Below are positions 57,883 to 64,000 of a stretch of DNA of 64,000 bases, one piece after another. The notes below the pieces were generated by a model. The model saw nothing but the letters and a program-made list of their open reading frames with translations, was not told the origin of the DNA and did no database searches. The first letter of the stretch is position 1. Each line of letters begins with the position of its first letter. Source of the stretch: Lentzea guizhouensis (GTDB lineage: Bacteria; Actinomycetota; Actinomycetes; Mycobacteriales; Pseudonocardiaceae); the NCBI RefSeq assembly GCF_001701025.1, contig NZ_CP016793.1:4154001-4218000 (forward strand), read 5' to 3'. The translations under genes were made by a program, and so were the position numbers.

Positions 57883-58850
57883 CAAGGCCTGACCCCCGCA
57901 AGACCGCCGCACTGTCCGCCGCGCTCTCGGGTGCCGTCGACCTGGGGGCCCTGAAGGCCCGCGCCGACGCCGCCCGCCAGTCCGCCGCGGCCCCCGCCCC
58001 CGCCGCAGGTCCAGCCGGAGCCCCGAACGGGTCCGCGCCGTGGATCGTGGACGTCACCGAGGCCTCCTTCCAGGCCGTGGTCGAGCAGTCCCTGCAGGTG
58101 CCCGTCGTGGTCCTGCTGGGCGCTTCCTACAGCCCGGAGTCCCAGCAGCTCGCCGCCTCGCTGACCCGCCTCGCCCAGCCGTCGGGCGGCTCCTGGATCC
58201 TCGCGCGCGTCGACCTCGAGCAGGCCCCGCGCATCGGCCAGGCGTTCGGCGTGCAGTCCGTGCCGACGACCGTGGCGGTCGCGGGCGGCCAGCCGATCGA
58301 CGCCTTCGCCGGGCCTCTGGCGGACGCCGAGCTGCAGCAGTGGATCAAGCGGTTGCTGGACGCGCTGCGCGACCGGCTGCCGGGCATCCGGGCGGGTGAG
58401 GCGAACGCGTCGGCGCCGCTGGAGGAGGAAGAGCCGCCGGAGGACCCGCGGTTCGTCGCGGCCGAGGAAGCCTTCGAGCGCGGTGACTACGTGGCGGCGC
58501 AGGCGGCGTTCCAGGCGATCCTGGACGCGGAGCCGGCGAACGAGCTCGCCAAGGAGGGCTTGGCCCAGGCCAAGTTCGCCGAACGGGCGGAGGCCGCCGA
58601 CCCGTCGGTGATCGCCAAGGCCGACGGCGCACCGGACGACATCGACGCCCAGCTCGCCGCCGCGGACGCGCAGGTGGCCTCGCAGCAGGTCGAGGAGGCG
58701 TTCAAGCGCCTGGTCGACACCGTGCGGCGGGTATACGGCGACGACCGCGACCGCGTGCGCCAGCACCTGGTCGGCCTGTTCGAGCTGTTCCCGGCGGACG
58801 ACCCCCGCGTCGCCGCCGCCCGCCGCAACCTGGCGAGCGCCCTCTACTGA
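57879..58850 (+). CDS. ybbN: Thioredoxin-domain and TPR co-chaperone, YbbN-like
   Basis: A 323-residue protein. Residues 1-50 are a variable Ala-rich lead. Residues 55-165 form a thioredoxin-like domain (VVVLLGASYSPESQQLAASLTRLAQ), with SYSPES in place of the CxxC, so it has no redox pair. The C-terminal half has TPR-type helices (EEAFERGDYVAAQAAFQAILDAEPAN). YbbN/CnoX proteins hold unfolded clients for chaperones. GTG at 57879 has AGGATGG upstream and is coupled to the previous gene. Confidence 0.88.
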   Translation: MTRPDPRKTAALSAALSGAVDLGALKARADAARQSAAAPAPAAGPAGAPNGSAPWIVDVTEASFQAVVEQSLQVPVVVLLGASYSPESQQLAASLTRLAQPSGGSWILARVDLEQAPRIGQAFGVQSVPTTVAVAGGQPIDAFAGPLADAELQQWIKRLLDALRDRLPGIRAGEANASAPLEEEEPPEDPRFVAAEEAFERGDYVAAQAAFQAILDAEPANELAKEGLAQAKFAERAEAADPSVIAKADGAPDDIDAQLAAADAQVASQQVEEAFKRLVDTVRRVYGDDRDRVRQHLVGLFELFPADDPRVAAARRNLASALY

Positions 58851-58881
58851 CCGGCACGCGGGGGCCCTACGTTCCCTTCTG

Positions 58882-58906
58882 GGGCACGCGGGGGCCCCGC
58901 GTGCCC
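58882..58906. terminator. Bidirectional hairpin terminator
   Basis: GGGCACGCGGGG and CCCCGCGTGCCC, perfect 12-base arms with a single-base centre, end directly at the stop of the convergent ArsR fusion gene. A partial copy of the left arm lies at 58853-58866. Confidence 0.8.
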
Positions 58907-59728
58907 TCAAAGCTGGGGGCGGCGGCGTTCTAGGAGTACGGTGTCGCGCCATTCGCCGTGGTGCTGGGCGATGCGCTCGCGGACGCCGACCGTGCGGAAC
59001 CCCGCTCGGTGGTGCAGCGCGATGCTGGCCCGGTTCTCCGGGAAGACCACCGCCTGCAGCGTCCACAGGCCGTCCGCGTCGGCGGCCGAGACCTGGTGGT
59101 GCAGCAGGGTTTTGCCGACACCGCGGCCCTGGAACGCCGCGCCCACGTAGATCGAGGTCTCGGCCACGCCCGAGTAGCACTCGCGCGGTGAGACCGGGGC
59201 CGCGGCGGCCCAGCCCGCCACGGCCCCGTCCACCACGGCGATCCAGCGGTGGTCGGGGAGCCACTTCGACTCCAGGGTGCGGCGCGAGGGGACGTCGAGC
59301 TCGAAGGTGGCGTTGCCCGAGGCGATGCCCTCGCCGTAGATGCGGCGGACGTCCGTCCAGTCGGAGGCCGTCATCGCGCGCACCGCGACGCCGGAGACGG
59401 GGCGGACGGAGCCGGTGGACAGGGCGCCCATCACCGCGTCGGCCGCGTGGGGCAGGCCGGTGCAGCACGAGGGGTTGACGGACACCATCGTGGCCGTGCC
59501 CTCGCGGCGGACGCGGAGGAAGCCGACCTCGGCGAGCTTGCGGACGTGGTGCGAGCAGGTGGACTGGCTGATGCCGAGCGAGGTCGTCAGCTCGCCCACC
59601 GTGACCTCGCCGGGGGCCGAGGCGACCTGGTGGAGCAGGCGCACGCGGGTGGGGTCGGACAGGCTCGCGAACCACGAGGCGTACGTGGTGGCTTCATCGG
59701 TCAGCACCGGTCGAGTATCGACCGGCAT
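58907..59728 (-). CDS. ArsR-family regulator fused to a GNAT acetyltransferase (ArsN-like)
   Basis: A 273-residue fusion. Residues 12-90 are an ArsR winged helix (YASWFASLSDPTRVRLLHQVA, LGISQSTCSHHVRKLAEVGF) with Cys58, Cys88 and Cys89 as possible metalloid ligands. Residues 115-265 are a phosphinothricin acetyltransferase/ArsN1-type GNAT (VRAMTASDWTDVRRIYGEGIASGNATFE, VGAAFQGRGVGKTLL, NRASIALHHRAGFRTVGV). ArsN1 N-acetylates methylarsenicals or phosphinothricin-like arsenicals; this function is inferred. No other ars gene is near. Confidence 0.88.
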   Translation of the reverse strand: MPVDTRPVLTDEATTYASWFASLSDPTRVRLLHQVASAPGEVTVGELTTSLGISQSTCSHHVRKLAEVGFLRVRREGTATMVSVNPSCCTGLPHAADAVMGALSTGSVRPVSGVAVRAMTASDWTDVRRIYGEGIASGNATFELDVPSRRTLESKWLPDHRWIAVVDGAVAGWAAAAPVSPRECYSGVAETSIYVGAAFQGRGVGKTLLHHQVSAADADGLWTLQAVVFPENRASIALHHRAGFRTVGVRERIAQHHGEWRDTVLLERRRPQL

Positions 59729-59739
59729 CGATCAAAGGG

Positions 59740-61182
59740 TCAAACCGAGTACTTCTTCACGCACAGCGAGGAGCCGCGGAAGAAGCCGTCGGCGAAGGCC
59801 TCCACGCGGGCGAACCCGGAGGGGACCGCCTTGCCGTTCACGTCGGCGGCGATGAGGCTGTCGTCGGCCAGCAGCTCGGCCACGGCCTCGTCGAGGTCGC
59901 CGGGGGACAGGCGCAGGCCCGCCGCGGCGTCGGGGCGGTTGGTGAGGCCCGCCCAGGCGCCGGTGAGGCAGGCGGTGCGCTGGCCCGCCGCGTCGTCGTC
60001 GAGGTCGAAGCCCGTGGCGCTCTGGATGGAGAGCGAGAAGCGGGAGGCGATGACGGCGAACGCGGCGAAGTCGCCGATGCCGCCCTTCTGGCCGCGCTTG
60101 GGCGGGGTGCCGATCTTGACCAGGGACGGCAGGTCGAGCTGGATCTGGTTGGTGGCCGGGCAGTAGGTGGCCGGTGAGGTGGTCTGGGCGTCGGCGCAGG
60201 ACTTGATGCCGGCCCTGTCGACGGCGGGGAAGGCGGCGCCGCTCGACTTGTAGGCGTCGCGCAACGACTCCTCCAGGGCCTTCAGGTACTTGTCCTGGTC
60301 GATGCGCACGTTGCCGCGGCCCTGGCCCTGGTCGGTGTCCTGCAGCGAGAACGGGCGCTCGGTGATGCGCTTGTCGATCTCGGCCTCGTTGATCTCGGCG
60401 CACCGGGCGGCGCCGCGGACGAAGCCGAACTGGAAGGCGGACACGCGGTCGAACGCGCTGCCGTGCGCGCCCTGCTTCTCGAACGACGTGCCTGCCGAGT
60501 CGCGGATGAAGAACATCGTCTGCAGCACCTGGTTCAGGCCCTCGCCGGTGGAGAGCTCGAAGTGCTTCGACTTGTTCTCGGCGATCCAGCGCATGAACAC
60601 GCCGGTGTAGCAGTCGGCCTGCTGCTCCTTGACGATCGACTGGGTGTTCGGGCCGATGTTCGAGGCGGCGCCGAGCTTGTACTGCACGGCGTGGCCCATC
60701 TCGTGGGCCAGCACGGTGACCACGGCCATCGGGCCGAACGAGTCCTTGAGCATCGGCAGCAGCTCGCCGCGGTCCCAGGTGATGCTGTCGTCGATCGCGC
60801 AGTAGAACGCGTTGGCGATGCCGGTGGTGTTGAGCCGGCAGACCTCGACGCCCTTGCCGTTCGAGTCGTAGGAGATGAAGCGCTTGACCGGCTCGAAGTT
60901 CTTGCCGGCGAACGAGCGCGGCATCTCCTCGGCCCAGAACGCCTGGACGTCGGCGAGCGTGTTGATCGCGAGCTGGTCCATCTCGCCGCCGTCGCCGTTC
61001 TCGACGGACAGGTCGGCGTTCGGCACGCCGGGCTTGGCGCCGGACGGGCCGTTGGTGATCTCCAGGCCCGCGACCTTCGTGGGGTCGGGGCGCTCGCCCT
61101 TCGGTGCCCCCTCGACCACCGACGAGCATCCCGCCAGCACGACGACGGTGGTGAGCGCAGCGGCCATGCGTCCGATCCCCAT
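59740..61182 (-). CDS. Neutral zinc metallopeptidase lipoprotein
   Basis: A 480-residue predicted lipoprotein with lipobox VVLAGCSS (Cys19). The zinc-binding motif is HEMGH (160-164) in VVTVLAHEMGHAVQYKLG, with EQQADCYTGVFMRWIAE further on, the pattern of putative neutral zinc metallopeptidases. The cysteines in CRLNTT, YCAIDD, CAEINE, CADAQ and YCPATN suggest an extracytoplasmic fold. The substrate is unknown. A paralogue lies at 63099 on the same strand, with the DUF6230/DUF6114 pair between them. Confidence 0.9.
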   Translation of the reverse strand: MGIGRMAAALTTVVVLAGCSSVVEGAPKGERPDPTKVAGLEITNGPSGAKPGVPNADLSVENGDGGEMDQLAINTLADVQAFWAEEMPRSFAGKNFEPVKRFISYDSNGKGVEVCRLNTTGIANAFYCAIDDSITWDRGELLPMLKDSFGPMAVVTVLAHEMGHAVQYKLGAASNIGPNTQSIVKEQQADCYTGVFMRWIAENKSKHFELSTGEGLNQVLQTMFFIRDSAGTSFEKQGAHGSAFDRVSAFQFGFVRGAARCAEINEAEIDKRITERPFSLQDTDQGQGRGNVRIDQDKYLKALEESLRDAYKSSGAAFPAVDRAGIKSCADAQTTSPATYCPATNQIQLDLPSLVKIGTPPKRGQKGGIGDFAAFAVIASRFSLSIQSATGFDLDDDAAGQRTACLTGAWAGLTNRPDAAAGLRLSPGDLDEAVAELLADDSLIAADVNGKAVPSGFARVEAFADGFFRGSSLCVKKYSV

Positions 61183-61250
61183 GGTCAGAGGCTACTGAGT
61201 GGGTCGTCGCCCTGTTGCGGGAACCACCAGCGGCCAAACGTGAAACCTCC

Positions 61251-61266
61251 TCACCCCTGGGGGTGA
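61251..61266. promoter_or_regulatory. Palindrome TCACCCC-TG-GGGGTGA in a divergent region
   Basis: Perfect 7-base arms in the 182-bp gap between the metallopeptidase and DUF6230 starts. It could be a repressor site or a short hairpin. No protein can be assigned. Confidence 0.35.
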
Positions 61267-61364
61267 TTTCAAGACTGCACGGACTCGTTTCCTTGTCCCG
61301 CCGATGTTCCGGAGCCCACAGTTCCTCCCACGCAAGCCTTCGGCGTGGAAGGAGTTTGGCGGTT

Positions 61365-61955
61365 ATGGGAAGAACGCGCTGGGCACGGTTCGTCGGGGTG
61401 CTCGGCATCGGCGCGGTGAGCGCCGGTGTGCTCCTCTTCGGCATGTCCCAAGGAGCGCTGGCCGCCTCGTTCGCGGTGTCCGGCAGCAGTTTCAAGGTGT
61501 CCGCTGACGGCTTGACGGGCCAGGGGTACGTCCAGTTCGGCGGCGTGGACGCCGGGTCGGGGCAGGTGCACGCGGTGGCCGTGAACGGCTTCCGGTCCGC
61601 CTCGCTCGACAAGTTCTGCCAGTCGGTGTTCGTGCCGGGCATGCCGGTCGTCGGTGACCTCACGATGCGGATCGAGGCCAACGGCAGGGGCGGCATGGAG
61701 GCGACCAACATGGTCGTCGGGCTCACCGACATCAGCGGTGACCTCACCCTGGGCAACCCGCAGATCGGCATCGACGCCGGCACGCTCACCAAGGGCCCCG
61801 AGGGCCTGAAGGGTCTGCCCGGCTCGTTCGGTCTGCAGGCCGACACCGTCACCATCGCGTCGTTGCGGCAGGTCGCGTGGAGCACCACGGCCCAGTCCAT
61901 CAAGTTCAAGGGCATGACCCTGAACTTGCGGCAGGGGAAGAACGAGTGCTTCTGA
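61365..61955 (+). CDS. DUF6230 family secreted protein
   Basis: A 196-residue protein with an N-terminal hydrophobic segment (FVGVLGIGAVSAGVLLFGMSQGALA, a signal peptide or anchor). The mature domain is beta-rich and Gly/Ser-rich (FAVSGSSFKVSADGLTGQGYVQFGG, LTDISGDLTLGNPQIGIDAG). This matches DUF6230, common in actinomycetes, function unknown, sometimes mislabelled cholesterol esterase. ATG at 61365 has AAGGAG at a long spacing. It overlaps the DUF6114 gene by 10 bases. Confidence 0.85.
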   Translation: MGRTRWARFVGVLGIGAVSAGVLLFGMSQGALAASFAVSGSSFKVSADGLTGQGYVQFGGVDAGSGQVHAVAVNGFRSASLDKFCQSVFVPGMPVVGDLTMRIEANGRGGMEATNMVVGLTDISGDLTLGNPQIGIDAGTLTKGPEGLKGLPGSFGLQADTVTIASLRQVAWSTTAQSIKFKGMTLNLRQGKNECF

Positions 61956-63094
61956 GGTTCTGGCGCAGCTTCACCGCGTGGCGGCGTGGCCGGCCCTTCT
62001 GGGCCGGCCTGTTCGTCATCGCCGGTGCGATCGTCATCCTGTTCCCGCCGTTCGTCGGCGTGAAGCTCGGCGACATGATCATCTCGATCAAGACGATCGG
62101 CGGCGTCTCGGCGTTGCTGGTCGGCACGTTGCTGATCATCTGCGGGCTCTCGCTGTGGGTGGCGCCCAAGTTCCGGCTCGCCTCCGGCATCGTCACCGTG
62201 CTGCTCGCGATGGTGGCGCTGGTGACGACCAACCTCGGCGGCTTCCTGGTCGGCACCGTCCTCAGCCTGCTCGGCGGCGCGCTCGCCGTGGCGTGGACGG
62301 ACAGCCCCAAGGAGCCGAGGCGCAAGCGCGGGAAGGGGCGCTCGGAGCTGAGCATGGAGAACCCGGCCCCACCGGTGGCCGCGGTGGCGCTGATCGCGTT
62401 GCTCGCGGTCCAGCCACCGTCGTCGGACCCCTCCGAACCGCCCACCAGCACCCCGGCCCCCACGAGCAGCTCGGTCGTGCCGCCCACCAGCAGCACCCCG
62501 CCGGCCACGACCACCGCGCCGACTCCTGCTCCGACTCCTGGGCCGACCACTGGCCCGACCACCGGGCCGCCGACGTCGTCCTCCGCGCCGACGGTCCCAC
62601 CCAGCAGCACGGCGCCGCCGTCGGCCACCCCGCCACCGGTCCCTGCCCCGGTGGCGGGAGGGCGGGCGTGGACCCTGACCGCCAGCCGCCTCGACCTCGG
62701 CGGCCTCAACTTCGCCGGCGTCGTCGACTCGGTGCTGAACGGCGAGATCGTCAAGGTCCTGAAGTTCACGACCTCCGACATGAAGATCAGGGACCTGGTG
62801 CAGACCGGCGAGGTGTCACCGGGCGTCAAGCTCGTGACGAGGGCCGCACCCGGCAGCACCTCCACGGTGTCGGTCCCGTCCGGCTCCCCGAACCGGATCG
62901 AGCTGTTCACGGTGCAGCTGAAGGGGAACCTCGACATCCTCGGCATCAAGATCCCGGTCGACTACACCGCGGCCCACCCGCCACCGCTGAACGTGCCGAT
63001 CGCGTCGTTCACCGAGGTCACGGTGCGCAACGCGGACCTGGTCGGCGGCACCCTGAAGATCCCGGGCGCCCAGGTCTCGCTGCAGACGGCCTAG
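61946..63094 (+). CDS. DUF6114 family membrane protein with long Pro/Thr linker
   Basis: A 382-residue protein. The N-terminal half has about four helices (FWAGLFVIAGAIVILFPPFV, ALLVGTLLIICGLSLWVAP, ASGIVTVLLAMVALVTT, FLVGTVLSLLGGALAVAW), the DUF6114 pattern. A Pro/Ser/Thr linker of about 80 residues follows. The C-terminal beta domain (about 235-382; TASRLDLGGLNFAGVVDSVLNGEIVKVLKFT) has a build like DUF6230 and is probably outside the membrane. GTG at 61946 has AGGGGAAG upstream. It is co-translated with the DUF6230 gene, as in other actinomycetes. Confidence 0.85.
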   Translation: MLLRFWRSFTAWRRGRPFWAGLFVIAGAIVILFPPFVGVKLGDMIISIKTIGGVSALLVGTLLIICGLSLWVAPKFRLASGIVTVLLAMVALVTTNLGGFLVGTVLSLLGGALAVAWTDSPKEPRRKRGKGRSELSMENPAPPVAAVALIALLAVQPPSSDPSEPPTSTPAPTSSSVVPPTSSTPPATTTAPTPAPTPGPTTGPTTGPPTSSSAPTVPPSSTAPPSATPPPVPAPVAGGRAWTLTASRLDLGGLNFAGVVDSVLNGEIVKVLKFTTSDMKIRDLVQTGEVSPGVKLVTRAAPGSTSTVSVPSGSPNRIELFTVQLKGNLDILGIKIPVDYTAAHPPPLNVPIASFTEVTVRNADLVGGTLKIPGAQVSLQTA

Positions 63095-63098
63095 TCCC

Positions 63099-64000
63099 TC
63101 AGTTCAGCCCGCACTTCTTCGGGCCCTCGAACACCCCTTCGCGGAACCGGGCCACCCGCTCGAAACCGGGGTCCACCGCGTCACCGCCGGTCGCGTCACG
63201 GGCCGCGTAGTCGAACTGCAGCAGCACGGTCACGGCCTCGTCGAAGTCACCCGGCGAGAGCCCGAAGCCGTCCTGCCGCTGGAACACCGCGCCCGTGTAC
63301 GCGCCGGCCAGGCACAGCGCCGCCTTCGACGCCTCCTCGCCCTCGGTCGGCTTGCCCAGCACGGCGAGCTCGGCCAGCGCGTACCTGGTCGCGATCAACG
63401 TGCCGGTCGCGTAGTCGCCGAGCTCCTTGTGCAGCGCGGGCAGCTCTTCCTTCGTGTCGATCTTGATGGACTTGTCCGACGGGCAGTAGGCGACCGGGCC
63501 CTGGTCACCGGAGCAGTCCGGCTCCGTCGTGGCCGCCTCGGCGCGCACCGTCGGCCAGGTCTTGCTCTGGGTCGAGGCCAGCGTTTTGAAGTACTTGTCG
63601 AGGTCCGGGGTCACCGACTCCAGCATCTGGTCGAACGGCAGGTTGCCGCCGTTCGCGCGGTCGGTGGTGCTGGTGAACGCGCGCTGGGTGAAGGTGCGGT
63701 TCTGCACGGACATGGCCGCGCAGAACTTCGTGCCTTGCTCGTAGCCGTCCTGGAAGGCGGCCACGCGGTCGAACGCGCTGCCGTGCGCCTGCTCGTCCTC
63801 CGGCGAGGTGCCGACCGGGTCGCGGAACGTGATCAGCGCGCCCAGCGCCTTGTCCAGCGCGTCGGTGCCGATGTCGAGGTACTCGGAGTCACCGTCGGTC
63901 ACGTGCCGCACGAACGAGCCCGCGAAGCAGTCGGCCTGGGCCTCGGTGAGGATCGTCGGGTACTTGTCCGGCTCGCGGCGCTCGGCCTCCGGCGTGATGC
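63099..64000 (-). CDS. Neutral zinc metallopeptidase, C-terminal part (runs off window)
   Basis: The last 300 codons of a paralogue of the protein at 59740. Seen are EAQADCFAGSFVRHVTDGDSEYLD (like EQQADCYTGVFMRW), GSAFDRVAAFQDGYEQGTKFCAAM, YCPSDKSIKID, and a C-terminal LSPGDFDEAVTVLLQFD, then FREGVFEGPKKCGLN. The HExxH motif and signal peptide lie beyond the right edge. It converges on the DUF6114 gene with a 4-bp gap. Confidence 0.85.
   Translation of the reverse strand, partial: ITPEAERREPDKYPTILTEAQADCFAGSFVRHVTDGDSEYLDIGTDALDKALGALITFRDPVGTSPEDEQAHGSAFDRVAAFQDGYEQGTKFCAAMSVQNRTFTQRAFTSTTDRANGGNLPFDQMLESVTPDLDKYFKTLASTQSKTWPTVRAEAATTEPDCSGDQGPVAYCPSDKSIKIDTKEELPALHKELGDYATGTLIATRYALAELAVLGKPTEGEEASKAALCLAGAYTGAVFQRQDGFGLSPGDFDEAVTVLLQFDYAARDATGGDAVDPGFERVARFREGVFEGPKKCGLN

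Noticed and set aside
58853-58906. Direct repeat of GGCACGCGGGGGCCC as a possible mobile element
   Set aside because: Only a partial second copy of the terminator arm is present, without terminal repeats or target duplication.

Overview
The window is chromosomal DNA of a high-GC actinomycete. GTG starts are common and several genes look leaderless. The order atpC, DUF2550 gene, PduO-type adenosyltransferase, murA matches the block around Rv1311-Rv1315 of Mycobacterium. It also carries a NucS mismatch endonuclease, two DUF3558-type lipoproteins and a DUF6230/DUF6114 pair. This gene mix suggests Pseudonocardiaceae (Lentzea/Saccharothrix/Actinosynnema type); that placement is inference. No rRNA, tRNA, CRISPR array, prophage or complete insertion sequence was seen. 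No stretch over about 300 bases lacks a gene.

Layout. 0-6 kb: an ECF sigma factor fragment, atpC, cob(I)alamin adenosyltransferase, murA, and ethylmalonyl-CoA mutase with an enoyl-CoA hydratase. 6-13 kb: small redox and regulator gene sets, a frameshifted GlxA-type regulator, a 161-bp palindromic mobile element lying exactly between two stop codons, a Nudix hydrolase, nucS and two zinc-ribbon genes. 13-22 kb: a sodium:solute symporter, a lipoprotein, an aldehyde dehydrogenase, an iron-regulated binding protein and a dihydroxyacetone kinase operon with a broken dhaL. 22-29 kb: an AraC regulator, an acetyltransferase and hydrolase pair, small zinc proteins, a double 3-hydroxybutyryl-CoA dehydrogenase and a DivIVA-like coiled-coil protein. 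29-34 kb: crotonyl-CoA carboxylase/reductase, a TetR regulator, the acyl-CoA epimerase, a thiolase and MeaB. 34-42 kb: a DevS/DevR-like two-component system and three tandem secreted S33 peptidases. 42-49 kb: a mannose locus (ABC importer, mannose-6-phosphate isomerase, LacI regulator, GH92 alpha-mannosidase). 49-64 kb: a large LuxR ATPase regulator, an ABC exporter, small regulators and enzymes, YbbN, an ArsR-acetyltransferase fusion, and a DUF6230/DUF6114 pair between two zinc metallopeptidases.

The main theme is ethylmalonyl-CoA pathway metabolism spread over 30 kb: thiolase, 3-hydroxybutyryl-CoA dehydrogenase, an enoyl-CoA hydratase, ccr, epimerase, B12-dependent mutase, its GTPase chaperone MeaB and the B12 adenosyltransferase. 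A near-palindrome of the form TTAC-N6-GTAA occurs upstream of the mutase, an aldehyde dehydrogenase, the dehydrogenase, ccr/tetR and the thiolase. I read this as a local regulon of the TetR protein divergent from ccr. The other strong observation is the small CTAG-flanked element at 10815-10975, whose target duplication preserved the stop codons of both flanking convergent genes.
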